Of a stretch of 64,000 bases of DNA, positions 27,432 to 39,871 are shown piece after piece (positions within the stretch are counted from its first letter, which is position 1; every line of letters starts with the position of its first letter). Where the stretch lies: the NCBI GenBank assembly GCA_964036155.1, contig OZ038422.1, forward strand, positions 59,357,201 through 59,421,200. Reading direction: 5' to 3'. This DNA comes from Diploscapter coronatus (Eukaryota; Nematoda; Chromadorea; Rhabditida; Rhabditidae). Made by a program: the position numbers and the translations under genes. The notes beneath the pieces were generated by a model that was not told the DNA's origin, did not search any database, and saw nothing but the letters and a program-made list of their open reading frames with translations.

Positions 27432-29381
27432 ATGGTGAAGGTGAAAGTGCGCTATCTGCTGGTCGAGTTGCTGACGAACGACGAGAAGCCGCTACAAATG
27501 GACAAGGCGTTCATTGCCAAGGTAGGCAGAATGGGAATTTGGAAAACACGCGTGACATGTGCGAGATAGTATTTTTGTATGATAGCCAGGAGTACGGAGT
27601 TTCGATTCCGGTTCTACGAAAAATTTAAGTTCTGCGCATCCTTGATGAGAACAGTATGATGTATCGCCTATGCCATTTTGCGCATATCATTTAGCAGCTA
27701 CCAAGCTGTCTGTAAGGTCAACTTTTTGAAAGACGTACACCTGCAAATAATAAAATGGATAGAGATGATACAAATTAGTCTAATATAAACCTGAAGAAAC
27801 GTTTAATTTATGATGCATAACATGTTTAAATTGAATCTAGTCCACCTTCCCTTGTCACAAAATAATTTGAAAGCAATTTCGAGTAATGATAACCACCTAC
27901 CTTGTTGTTTCAGTTCTACACGGCACTGATGAAGGAGATCACGGAAGTGCATGGGGACTACGGGAACGGCGCCGTCCGCAACAGCATTCTCATCAAGGTC
28001 GCCGATGCAGACATCTGCCTCATTCGCATCGAGTCTACCGCTGAAATGTAAGAGGTCGATTTGAAAGGCATTTGGAAATTATAAACCTGCAACAATGCAG
28101 AATGAAGTGACAGTCCTAAAAAAAGAGAATAGTCGAATGCGAGCCATTATTTGTAAAGACGGTGTATGTCTTGGCACAGCCGGAAATCAGTTTTTTTCTG
28201 GAAATAGGCTAGAATGATGTGATCGAGTGCGATTCGCAAGTTCACTTAATCGAGGGTGTCTGCAAGTCTTCTTCAAAGACAATCGAGAGTACAGATAATT
28301 TGTGTGTGTGAACAAAAATTTTAATTTCTATTGAACAGAACATTTGTTAATTGATAGTAGTTCTCAAGTTTCTATCTGAATTTCTTGAAATTCAAAATTT
28401 TCATTTCAGATTTCTCAAATCAGTCATCCCGTTCATAACGAGCATTGGAAATGTGCCTGTCGTGCTGAAGACTCTATTTGTTGGTGAGTTAGGAATTCTT
28501 CGCGAAAAGCAGATTTGAGACTTTTCTAACCATGGTTAACCGCATAAGTCGAGATAACTTTTATAGAGAAAAAGAATGACTTCTTTCCATTTCTCGATAA
28601 GGTTATCTCATTTCATGCATGTAATCGTGGTTCGAAAGTTCTAAGTCTGACGAAGAAAATGAATGATTTCGAATATTGCAGGCAGAAGCATTCGTTCGTG
28701 CGAGAAACGACTCATCTCAATCAGACGGAACGAATTGCAGCAGCTCTATCGAAGTGCGCAAGATGGAGGTACGATTTTTACTTGCTTGTATCAAGCGAAT
28801 TTTAAACAGACTTGCAACTTTTCCGCATTAACTTTCAAAATTTACAACTGCAACCGCGGTTGCGGCTATTTATTTGCCAGTCTGATTTTAAATTTCGTTT
28901 TTCGTAAAAGTAACGAGTTTTAGATGAAAAATGCACACAACCTTTTCTTCACTTTCCCCGTCAAATTATTTTTCTCTGCTACTCTTGTCTCTTTCTTTCT
29001 CTCAACGGCAATTAAAAAAAGTAGTATCACAACAATTCAACTAATATGCAATTTTAGGCCAATTTCAATAGTAATATTTTACCTATAGGGTATAGGATAG
29101 GGATTTAGTAATAGAATGTTGGATACCAAACTTCAGCCAAGAAAAATTCATATGATGATAATTTTAGTTTTTTTTCGGTACCACTTTTATTAATTGCCCT
29201 CTCAACTAGTAGAATTCATACGCCGATTTTTGTAGTAGCACTTTTACGTGCTAACTTTCACCTGTTCTGGTCAAATATTTCAATTTTCTGCAGCATTTTG
29301 CAATATTCTTGAATTTCAGTGACGAAGAACGCTGTCCTCGACGCGCTAAACTCGGTTTCCGGCTCGATTTCACTCGGATGA
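27432..29381 (+). CDS. POP5: RNase P/MRP subunit POP5
   Basis: Protein subunit of nuclear RNase P and RNase MRP, needed for tRNA 5' processing and rRNA maturation. Predicted 148 aa (human 163). Exons: 27432-27521, 27914-28047, 28410-28483, 28682-28768, 29320-29381. It starts MVKVKVRYLLVELL, equivalent to the POP5 MVRFKHRYLLCEL start. Then come EITEVHGDYGNGAVRNSILI, ICLIRIESTAEM, SVIPFITSIGNVPVVLKTLF and VGGRSIRSCEKRLISIRRNE, which carry the Rpp14/Pop5 fold. The acidic C-terminal tail of the vertebrate protein is absent; this one ends SVSGSISLG. Introns are larger than in neighbours, and intron 3 holds a hairpin at about 28529-28620 (gtcgagataactttt / ataaggttatctcattt). Confidence 0.92.
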
Positions 29382-30510
29382 ACTGGACAATCAACTTCAT
29401 GCTAATTGCACAGTTAGTTTTTGTCGCTTTTTATTTCTAAAGATAGTGATTATGCCTAGATGAACAAATCAAGATAGGACTAAGCCAAGTTTTGCAAGAA
29501 AAATCTTGCTTCGTATCCCACCTTGTGTTTCATTTTTCTACAGAAAAATGTAGTATTACGTATTCCCTTCCTTAAAATTTATCATTCTGGTTGAAAGTGC
29601 CTAGGTCTGTTGGCGAGTGAATAAGCGAGAGGGATATGCAAATTGACTTGAGATTAGAATTGATCCTGGAATTTTGAGGTCTGCAATTCTGGTGGTATTT
29701 TGTGGATTCGCTAAAATCCTAGTGGATATTCTTGTCGAATGGAAGTCTAATCATTATTTTCTACAGCATTCATCTAAATATTCTAAGAAATTCGACAATT
29801 CGGCGAGTCTTCGTTGGCACTGGGCTGACAAATTGAATTGAACATTTTCTAAAGAAGTAATTTGAAACATCATAAGGCATAATGAAATAAAATAAAATAA
29901 TTTATTACTGAAAACTGATAATCGATAATTATGAATGAATGTTTGAAACTCGATGGATTAGTTGCTAGACTAGAGTTAATTCTGTGAATGAACTGCCTCT
30001 GTCTTTTATCGGAATGCTGCTGCATTTTGCTAGTTTTGTGATCGACAATTTTTCTCCATTTGGCATGCTATGATCTTTGCACTTTTGTTTGTAAGATATT
30101 TTCCGATGAATCAGTTTATAATGCTGTTGTTTTGACGATTCATCGCAAGTAGCGGGAAGAAGAAATCAATCGGTAGGTCATTTTGATAAGTGCTAATTGC
30201 TGTGCAAATTGCATGGATTTAGCAGAGTTGTATCCTCATTGCAGCACGCTCGACTACATCGTAGCATCTCCTCTCCTCGTTTCCATTGTTTTCTGCCCGC
30301 CTTCCTCCAATTATCTCGCCTTCTACTTTATCATCTTATCAATAATATCTCTTGCCTTTTGTCCTCTAGCCAGTGTGTTTACAGTTGATAATCTCTTTAC
30401 CTTTTCTGCCTCTCTGATTGTCTGATTGCCTTGCATTTCAGCCGGCCATATTCGCGCTACTCTCAGTTATCGATCAATTGGATCGGTGGAGCGGAAGCTG
30501 GAAGGCAACG
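29382..30510. other. POP5 to maa-1 spacer
   Basis: AT-rich with no recognised gene or well-formed repeat. A pyrimidine-rich tract (about 30270-30437) ends in an atttcag acceptor about 70 bp before the maa-1 ATG, consistent with a trans-spliced 5' end. Confidence 0.45.
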
Positions 30511-31793
30511 ATGAGTAGTGGAGGACAACAACAGGGACCGAGCATAGGGGAACAATTCAAGGCTGCAGTCGACATCGTACATTCTCTGCCTAAAGAAGGT
30601 TGTTGGATCAATAATTATTCTTGAGATTGAAAGAGTGGTATAGTGTGTAATGGCTGTATGGTTTTTTTTCTGTAATAATAGAATTATTTTTATCTAATAA
30701 TAGTGTGTCTCTTATTTATTTTGGGAATGTTGCATTACATGGTAAAGTCACACTGTTATTGTACAATACGGAAAGTACAAATTACACATCGAATAACATC
30801 TTGAAGGACCAATCACTACGAGCACTGGAGAAAAGCTACAGTTTTATTCGCTCTACAAGCAGGCGACAGAGGGACCTTGCAACATACCACAACCTGCATT
30901 CTACAGAGTTATCGAACGAACGAAATGGAATGAATGGAGCGCTCTGGGGGAAATGACGATGGATGAAGCGAAACATCGCTATGTGGAGACGATCAAGAGA
31001 AAGATCGAAGATGTCAGAAGCAAATATCCAACGGAGGTTTGTTGAATTAAAAAAAAAAAGTATTTTAGAATTAAAAATCTAGGAATGGCTTGGCGACCAG
31101 GAAATGAGAACCAAAACTGAACATAAATTCGCTATTCTTGGAATTACAGATGAATTAGAAAGGCAGAAAGAGAAAGACAAAGACAGTTCGGAGGAACATG
31201 ATGGATTCACAGAGGTAAGCGAACAGATGGGGGGTTTTCTGAATTTAAATATTTCAGATAACTGATCCAAATACAAATGGGTCTTCAACAGACGAGACTT
31301 TGAACGGAGACATTGAGCAGAGGGCGCTCGACACTCCTGCAACCAACAGAACGGGCACTGAAGAGCACGAAATGACTGATTCGGAATACAAAGATGCAGA
31401 GGAGACGAATGCACACACACTTGTTTCGAGCAGAACGAGACATAGAACTTCTTCGAATGAAGGGGAAACATCGAAGAGAAGGAGAAATGGCATCGACAGT
31501 CAGTCGCTCAGAGCCTCCTGTCATCGGCTGGAACTGGAACTGCGCGCTATTTCCGAGAAAATCGATGTTCTGACGAAGGCTGTAGAAACAAGACACAACG
31601 TACTCATCAGCTTGTTCAAGAAAGCGGCAAGTTTTGATTTTTTTTTTTCAAATTTTCAAAAGTTCCTTTGCAGACGGTCTATTTGTTTATCCCGAAAGGA
31701 GTGACATGGCGAAGTGTTCTATTCTTCCTGCTCTGGCCATTCTTCGTTCATTTCATTCTAAAATACTTTAGAAGATTGAGAATTTTATCGTGA
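30511..31793 (+). CDS. maa-1: Membrane-anchored acyl-CoA-binding protein (ACBD5/MAA-1)
   Basis: Binds long-chain acyl-CoA through an N-terminal ACBP domain and is tethered by a C-terminal helix; ACBD5/MAA-1 relatives act at endosomes, peroxisomes or ER contacts. Predicted 312 aa. Exons: 30511-30598, 30807-31036, 31083-31214, 31258-31626, 31674-31793. The ACBP domain (about 12-105) includes EQFKAAVDIVHSLP, EKLQFYSLYKQATEGPCNI and RTKWNEWSALGEMTMDEAKH. An acidic, low-complexity middle follows, then a coiled coil (RLELELRAISEKIDVLTKAV). The terminal membrane segment is about 288-305 (VLFFLLWPFFVHFILKYF). Intron 4 uses a GC-AG pair (GCG|GCAAGT), and the intron 1 acceptor is a weak TTGAAG. Exon 2 codons match ACBP across that join, so the model is likely right. 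The gene ends 579 bp from a convergent gene. Confidence 0.88.
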
Positions 31794-32372
31794 AGTGGTG
31801 TACTTCATGGAAATTTACGTAACCTCATCTCAGGTAGAATTTCATAGTATAGTCAATACGTTACCGGTCAAATCTGACAGTTACTATATGACGGAGGACG
31901 AAGGGCATTCTACTAAATGGTGGGGAGGTTATTTCAAGAAAACTGATGGAGTGTGCCCCCCTAGTTAAGCCTCTTTCGTCATTTAGTGAGATGCCCTCCA
32001 TCCTTCGTCATATAGCTGTTGCCGTCAAATCTTTATTTCACAAAAATTGCGCCTTTTATAAATAAAATTTTATTCATATCTTTTTCTGTAAAAGGCAGCA
32101 TTCTTACCAGTATCAGACAATTAGAAAATGCGGCAAGATCCGAGAAAAGAAGGCAGTGATTTTGAAGAGGAGGAGAGTGAGTGGAGATGAGCACCTTTGA
32201 GAGAATGAGACTACAAATATCGGTCAACTTTTCGTGTAAGAATTTTAAAAATGTACAAAGTGAGGAGCGTAACAACAATGTGTCAATCATGTCAAAATAC
32301 AACAAAGAGGCTGTCGACAATTGCTCGATTTGGTATGGCAACAAGGAAATTCAATTTTTCAACAAAGCATTT
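31794..32372. repeat. Convergent 3' spacer with hairpin and shared poly(A) signals
   Basis: A palindrome spans about 31866-32029: tgacagttactatatgacgg pairs with cttcgtcatatagctgttgc, and inner arms gggcattctactaaatg / catttagtgagatgccc. Downstream, aaataaaattttattcat (about 32061-32078) supplies AATAAA on both strands, suiting the convergent maa-1 and four-pass genes. Confidence 0.65.
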
Positions 32373-34889
32373 TTAATATCGATATCCGTGATTGTCATAC
32401 GGCGTGACAGGTCCACTGTGATATGGAGCGTGTTGATCGGGGTAGTAGTCAGCTCTTCTTGTCTCTGGAGAATATGCGTAGGTCGAGCCTGGGGCTGGAG
32501 CTACGGCGGGATAGCCTCGTGAGTCGTACTGAAATTGTTCAAATCGTAAAAATGTAAGTCGAGTTCTTGAAAAGCACACAGAGGAAGGGGCAATGTTTAT
32601 TTTTGTGCTAATTTGATAACCACCGCGACATGCATTAGGAGATGTAAACTGCAGTCCACCGCGCCATTGTCCGATTGTCACTCGAATTCTTTGCCTCATT
32701 TCCCCCACATTCAGTCATTTCCAGCTTATTGTCCTCGTGTTGCAATTATTGAAATGTTCATCAGAATGCCCCTTCCTTCCCTTGTCTTTGTGTGTCTGCC
32801 CGATTGTGGCTAATTCGTTCGAATCACTCACGTGTCTGTGGTCGGGGTGAATGCCGTTCTTTCGGTTGTAGATCTTTTGGAACTTGGCGATTATGATCAT
32901 CAGTAGTGAGATCTGCAACATGTCACTTTCATTCCAATGATAGGCTGTTGTCTTCGACTTACGTGGAAGAATTGAAGGCCTAAGAAGAAGATGCCAGACG
33001 CAATTCGAGCCAAATTCCACTGAAAAAAACACGCAACTTATCCTTTGATTATACATGTCTTCATTTTTCATCATTTCACTTTTCATGAGAACATGAAAAG
33101 GTTCAGTTTGATTGGTAGAGAAAAACATTTACTCATCGCACAGAAGACGCAGAGAGAAAAATCGGTAATGGCAGAGTGAGAGGGAAACTAGATTGATCGA
33201 AGTTGAAGTCAGAGGAGAGAAGGGAAGGACATGGCAAATTGAACCACACCCTGTATGGACAGGCAGTTTGACAGAGGCAGAAACAAAAACACAAGCGGCT
33301 GGAAGCTGAGAGGAGAGGAGTCGAAATTGGTGCAGCTTAGAGGAAAGCCTATTGTCGATTGGCGCGATTAAGGAAAGAACGACGTTCCAATTATTACACT
33401 CGAATGGAGAAGAATAGCTGAGAGACTGGAATGAAAATGGAAATGGATCTCGACAGACCAATTATATACAGGGCGGCAAAAATCGATGCAATCCAAAGGC
33501 AAAGGCAAAAAATGCACTCACATAACTGAAGAGGAAAATGAAGAAGACCGAGATGAGACCGCGAATGATGTCGATCGCCATGATTATGATCCACGGCACC
33601 AGCAGCCATTGGTTGTAAATTGCGAGGCCTGAAAAATACCCTATAAAACGGAGTGAGAAAATGAATACCGATCAACAGAACGATGGAAGCGAGAATCATA
33701 GCCACGTAGATGAAAATGTTAATCATCAGGGTCATGTACCGCACTGAAATGTGGCTTAATTTCGAAGTTATATGAAGATCTCTTACAGCCTGCTTCATAT
33801 TTGAGTTCCTCCGTGTAGAGTCCAAACGAGCAGTGATAAGAGGTCGAGTCGTCGATGATAATCTTCGTGTGTCCCGCTGTCACATTGAATCTGTGATCGG
33901 CTGAATAATAAGATGTTTTCGGCAGCAACTCCCTTCTCTCTTACGTGCATGTGGTTTTCCCTGTGCTTCATCATCGCAATTCCTGTAATGCGAACCGACT
34001 GCATCTCCATGTTCGGTTGTGTCCGACAAACCCCATCCGGCAAGTCCCGTCAGCAGCGAATAGAGCAACTGAACATGACAACTAATCGAGCCTTCATATT
34101 TCAAGGTCACTAATTGGTTCTCTTTCAATCGGTGTGGCTATTGCGCGAAGATCACTATCTTTTTGATGAGTTGAACTTTTTTCCCTTCAAGAATTTGGAA
34201 TTTCTCGAGATATTATCCAGGTATGATATCCGAATAAGGTTTGTGACGCGAGATCGATAAATAAAGAGATGGATGAATTAGAGAAGTGGGGTATTCGTAT
34301 ATTTGAAGATGATTGTCAATGACAGAGGCATTACGATCGGAATAAAAGGGGAGGGGAAGAAATAATTGGATTATGTGATACACTCTGAAATCGATACATT
34401 GCATTGTATTGCATGTGTGTTGTTGTCTTCAAGTTGCAACCAGTAAGTCTGCCTTCCTTACTGTAAGACCGATTGCAATTAAACGAATGATTGCATTGTG
34501 ATCGAGTGATTGATGATTACCGAGCAAAGCCCATCATTCATTCCCTTTCTCTTCCCTTCTTGCAGCGTTTCAAATCTAGGCTAGGCCTTCCTTCCCACCG
34601 AACAGTTAGCCCTAAACGAGGCCGCATTGCATCGCTCTGTCCACTGTTTTCGATTCAATTCGATTTCACCGCATCCCATTTTTTCTCAACTTTTTAAATC
34701 CTCCTTTTTCGGACTAATTCAAATCTCTCTGAATCCGAGACCGCGCTGTTACACAGTCAGACGCAGCCACATGGTGGAGATACGATAGGAAAAGGGCTAA
34801 CTCACGAGAGTGTAGAGGGCGATGAAGATGGTGGCCACCGACAGGCCGCAACAGAAACAACTCCGAATTTGGACTTCGACTTTGGCCAT
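32373..34889 (-). CDS. Four-pass membrane protein with Tyr/Pro-rich tail
   Basis: Family not firmly recognised; the layout resembles LAPTM-like or other short tetraspan proteins. Predicted 265 aa. Exons, complement: 34806-34889, 33945-34068, 33787-33900, 33743-33669, 33522-33628, 32963-33019, 32832-32912, 32373-32528. It starts MAKVEVQIRSCFCCGLSVAT at an ATG shortly after a gtttcag acceptor. TM1 lies at about 11-35. A luminal or extracellular loop has an NVT glycosylation site and a Cys (TSYHCSFGLY). Three further hydrophobic segments follow: NIFIYVAMILASIVLLIG, LLVPWIIIMAIDII with ISVFFIFLFSYV, and IASGIFFLGLQFFHISLLMI. The cytosolic tail is rich in Tyr, Pro and His (YPAVAPAPGSTYAYSPE... ending DNHGYRY). 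All eight exon phases close. Intron 1 is 737 bp. Confidence 0.78.
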
Positions 34890-35918
34890 CGATTGGCTGC
34901 GGGCTGATGGCTGAAACAGGAAATGAAATGAAATGAAGTTGAACACAGGCAGGCAAAAAGGGGGCGAGAGAAAGTGAATGGAATGGAATGGAATGGCAAA
35001 GCCGCCAGACAGAAGATGTAGAGATGTACAGTGCAGTTGCAAATACTCGTAATGGCAGAAAGGAGAAACAAGCAGAGAAAGTGGAAAAACGAGGGATCGA
35101 CAGGGAGAGACGGGAGAAACGAGGCAAAACCTGCTACATGCAGGAGGAGAAGGGCCAAGGGACGGCCAGGCAGGCAGGCAGGCAGGCAGAAGGCTTCCAC
35201 ACCATCACTGTCCCATCCTCTACACACAGACACACACACATACATACATGCAGGCGTGTGCCTGCATCTGTAGTTACGCCCTCTTCTTCTCTCTCCTTTC
35301 TTTTCCCATCATTTTCTCTCTATTTCTAGAAAGAAAGGTTGGGAGAGAAGGAAACCCCGCCTTGATTCCATTCCATTCCTTTATTTCTTTCTTTCAATTC
35401 CTTACCTTCTACAAGGACAAACCTAGATTACTCGGAATACAGATGAGCAGCAAGGAGTAAATAACACACATCATGTTGCCAAGGCATAGTCATTCAGAGA
35501 ATAATTTTGAGAGGAAGAAAGAAACAAATCGGATTACTGTAGCGTTTAATGAACGAGTTATTATTTGTGCATCATCATGACATAACAATTTTTCAAAACA
35601 AAACTGATAATTTCCACTGTACAGATTTTAGATATTGGTAATTTTATTTGTAGAAAAATTCATGGTGATACTGTACGGCTCTTTCTATCTCTCCTTCTTT
35701 CAGATCTCGTCGTATGCAGCAGCGTTGCAGTTCCCTTCTTCAAACATTCCTTCTCCGCCTTTCCTATTCCACTCTGCATTATTTCAATTTCAAAATTTCC
35801 GTCTATTTTTCAAATTCTATTTGTTTTCATTCGTCCGATCGATATAATTATTTTCACATGTGTAAATGTGTTTTGCATTTTTAAATTGACGAACTAGTCT
35901 CCTCATTTCAGAGCTAAA
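34890..35918. repeat. Divergent promoter region with microsatellites
   Basis: Lies between the four-pass gene (-) and SMARCD (+), so it should hold both promoters. It contains (GGAAT)n at about 34969-34996, (CAGG)n at about 35168-35190, and a CA/TACA tract at about 35220-35250. Purine-rich DNA gives way to pyrimidine-rich DNA after 35280. No transcription-factor site was assigned. Confidence 0.7.
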
Positions 35919-38900
35919 ATGCAGTCTCAGCAGCGAGGGCCCATTCCTGGAGGAACGCCGGTTTCGAGTCGCTATCCACAGCAGCCTCCGGTAATAAATT
36001 CCTGGTTTTCTTTTTTTCGGGTTTACAGTTGAGACGAGCAAAGGCTCGAATTTATTCATTCCAAAGACAAGGCTTTCAATGCGATTTCTCTAGGTTACAA
36101 ATTGCAAAAAGTCGAAATTGAAAAGATCTCGAAAACTCGCATAAATAAAGTATTCAAAAGCATAGAGAAAATTGACTCATCCCTGAGTTGGAAGTTTCAG
36201 CCGGGATCCCAGCCAATCGGACAACCCCCAATGCGCAGACAGATGGCGCCGCCCCCCGGGTCGCTGATGCAGAATTCGCCCATGCCGCAGCCGGGCAGTC
36301 GAATGCAGCCCAGCAAGAAGAAGCGACGATATGCAGACAAACTCATTGCTCCTAAGGTAGGAGAAAAGGACTGATACTATAGATTTTAACCAAGAAGAAT
36401 ACTTGATAGCAAAACACCTCCTCATGTTTCCCTTGTTTTCTCAATTTGATTTGGCAACAATAACAAAGCACTTACTTACGATAATATATGGTTCTCACTT
36501 CAATTTCTAGTAACATTGTACTCGCAACCTGAAAAAAAAAACAATCTTCAGAAAACTAAAACGATTCTTTGCAGGTCCGAGAATTGGTCCCCGAATCTCA
36601 GGCCTATATGGACTTGCTGGCCTTCGAACAGAAGCTAGATGCGACTATCACTCGCAAGAAACTCGACATTCAGGTGAGTTCTTTCATTTTTAGCGTTTTG
36701 CTAAAGCTCACCTTTTGCATCGTTCTTCCGTTTCGAAAGTTCATCAGGTATAGGATTAGGGTAAAGTTTCGAGTGATTAGGACAGAAAACTGAGACTGGA
36801 AATGACCACCTATTCGAAGAACTGATCACTTTGGTGCCAAATATGCCCTATCAAACTCTTTTCTTAGCCCCATTCTAGAATCTTTAATGATGCAATTTTG
36901 TTCAAATTTAGAAATTGTCGTCGAGCGTTATTTGAAAGCAATGTAGAGAAGGAACTACAATGGAGAGAATTTGCAGGAGTCCCTGAAACGGCCTCAGAAG
37001 ATAAAGCGCCGTCTGCGCATCTACATCTCGCACACATTTCTGCCTGGGCGAGAGCCCGAGCGAGAGGGCGAGGAGGGAACCGTGCCGATGTGGGAATTGA
37101 GAGTCGAGGGCAGACTTCTCGACGAGATCAACAGTGCGAATGCGACCAGTGGCGGCGGCAGCGGCAGTGGCAGCGGCACCAACCCCACTCCACAGCCGCC
37201 CCCCGCCAGACCACCCTCCAAGAGGAAATTCAGCTCATTCTTCAAAAGTCTGGTAAGAGAGTTTAATTTACAATAGTGAGAAAAGTTCCGTAACGAAATG
37301 CTCGTTTTTATACGAGGTGCAAACTCATTTTCTTTTGAACGAATAACTAAAAAAAAAACATTTGCAGCCATTTAAAGAATTTTAAGACTCATAAATCTCT
37401 CAACATTAAGATTAATATCTAAATAACACATGATTTTATACTCCATTAAGAAAAAGCTGCGAATTCTCCAAGTCATATTTCAGAAATGGATTTTCTTTTT
37501 TTAAATTATAGGTAATTGAATTGGACAAGGAGATCTACGGGCCCGACAATCACCTGGTGGAGTGGCACAGAACGCCCACCACGAACGAGACCGACGGATT
37601 CCAAGTGAAGCGGCCCGGGGACAGACCTGTCAAATGCACCATTCTCCTGCTGCTCGACTACCAGCCCATGAAATTCAAACTCCATCCCAGATTGGCTAAG
37701 GTTTGCGAGAATTTTAGCCGAGTTTATCGAAGAAGATGAATTCTCAGGTGCTCGGAATCGCGGCAGAAACTCGTCCAAAGATCATCGAAGCTCTGTGGCA
37801 ATACATCAAGACTCACAAACTTCAGGTATTTTTTTTAATTCGAATCAAAGAAGAGAAATTTCGATGTTTCGAGAGTTAATTTCGATTTCAATTTTTCGAG
37901 TTTTCTCATGATTTTTGAGAATTTATTTAAATTTTTATTTCTCCTTGATCGTTTAAAAATCGATTTAAACTTCGATCTTGTATTTCCTCCCCAAATTTTT
38001 TTTTATCTAGATTTTCATTCTGCTCTTGACCAGTATTTTGAAAGATACTTTCAAATTCAGGACCCGAATGACAGAGACACGATCGTGAACGACGTGTTTC
38101 TGGAGCAGTGCTTCGGCACGAAGAAGATGCGCTTCATGGAGATCCCGCAGCGGCTGCACCAACTGCTCACTCAACCTGACCCGCTCGTCCTTCATCACAT
38201 CATTCAGCACAACGAGGGTGGCGCCGAGAAGAACACCGAGTGCTATGATATCGGTAGGAGAAAAGTTGAAGCTCGTTTGGCTATTTGGATACCTCAAGCC
38301 ATGCGAAATGGTGAAATATGGTAGACAAGAGTCGTTTCTCCACACTATTTCGCATGGCTTGAGGTTTCCAAGGTTCCATTCATTTCTACAAGCAGCAACA
38401 AGTTTGGAAGCAATTCTAGATTTTTGAAGCCATTTCTGTTCTATTTTACATCGATTTTGACTAATTTTTCTATAAAGCTGGTCAATTAGGTTCCAAAAAT
38501 CGTATTTTTCGAATGCGTAATGACGTATACCAATTTAGACGTGGAAGTAGAAGATCCCCTGAAGCAGCACATGGCTGCATTCGTCCACTCGCAGCAGAGC
38601 GCTCAGGAAATCGCTAATCTCGATCAGAAGATCTACGACATTGTCGAACAGGTTAGAATTTTGGAGATTTGTAAAGAACTCACCTTTGACGAGAAACATC
38701 GACAAGAGAATCTCTTCCACCAACTAATTCGCTAAAAGTGGCTACTTTTACAAATCATCAAAATAAAAAAAATGCAGAAAAATGAATTCATTTTGCAGAT
38801 CAACGAATGGAAAATCCGTCGCGATTTCTACGCGAGATTCGCCGATTCTCCGCACGACTTCATCGAGAAGTGGCTGATGAGTCAGAGTGCTGATTTGAAG

Positions 38901-39602
38901 GTAAAATTCAAATTGAAATTTTCTATTACACGCTTACTTTCTGCAGACTTGTTCAAAAGATTGCACTATTGCACTTCTCGAAAGGTTGTACGTTTTTCTG
39001 AAGTATTGACGATGAGATACCATTATTAAAAGTGCAGCTTTTCGAAGAATTATTTTCTACATAATTATAGAATATTTTATGCAAAGTTTGGAGTAGAATA
39101 CAGAGGGTTAAACGGAATGAAGAAGAAGAAGAAGAAGAAGAAAACATGAAATTGATTCAGACAATGACTGAAAGCAACGGGGACACGGAGACTGACAGGA
39201 AAGTGGAGGCCTACTTCAGACCTGACATCGAGGAGGGAGTCTTCAGGTGGGAAATTTAGGGAAAAACTGAGAACGGACGAGTTACACATTGGAATAAAAT
39301 TGAAATATGGAGTTTTCTTTGGCAAAAACCTGGCAGATTGAATTATCAGTTACTTGCCTCCGCTTCTTGTTTGTAATTGTCACACTAAAAATTGAATGAC
39401 AACTACAAATGAGAGGTAGTGACAGACGAGCGAACAACGACAGGGAGCCAAAAACGAGATCTAAGCCGAATTTCAATATACCAAAATCGTCTTGTTCCTG
39501 ATGTAGAACATTTTGAAATGCAAATTTTGCAGATATCTCTACCAAAAAGTGCAGCAAAAGAGGGCGGAACTCGAACAAAGTTTGGGCGTTCGCAATAACT
39601 GA
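35919..39602 (+). CDS. SWI/SNF subunit SMARCD/BAF60 (SWIB domain)
   Basis: Accessory subunit of SWI/SNF (BAF) chromatin remodelers that links the ATPase core to transcription factors; C. elegans has two, SWSN-2.1/HAM-3 and SWSN-2.2, and I cannot tell which this is. Predicted 477 aa. Exons: 35919-35990, 36201-36356, 36575-36673, 36977-37252, 37512-37700, 37748-37825, 38061-38253, 38539-38651, 38799-38900, 39161-39246, 39533-39602. A Pro/Gln/Met-rich N-terminus leads to [14 protein letters not shown], then [19 protein letters not shown] and [10 protein letters not shown]. The SWIB/MDM2 fold spans [19 protein letters not shown] to [12 protein letters not shown]. The C-terminus keeps [20 protein letters not shown] Gly/Ser-Pro insert (about 170-195) sits between blocks. 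A trans-splice-like acceptor lies 8 bp before the ATG. Confidence 0.95.
38293..38364. repeat. CTCAAGCCATGCGAAAT hairpin, SMARCD intron 7
   Basis: Arms ctcaagccatgcgaaatggt and actatttcgcatggcttgag are almost perfect complements. The same arms recur in CTR9 intron 5 (49030-49106), and a single arm occurs in CIAPIN1 intron 2 (about 1014-1030). Confidence 0.85.
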
Positions 39603-39871
39603 TTGCGAAGAGGAAACGACAAGTTCACTTAATCACTCATTATTTTCCTCTGAATTGTTTTATTTGAATTTATTATAGGATCTCATGTTATTCACCCAAT
39701 TTTATTGTAACCACACACAGGAATTTCAATGACTATGACTAAATTATTCTCGCAGACACATTTTGTATTTGAAGATTTGATAACGTCGTTGACGTTTAGA
39801 TATTTCGTGTTTTCGTGTGTATTTTGACTTCACGTTTCCACTTGCAAAACTAACCTTTGTCCTTGCAGAAG

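Noticed and set aside
34714..35329. Several 80-147 codon frames on both strands
   Set aside because: They run through purine/pyrimidine tracts and microsatellites in a divergent promoter region.
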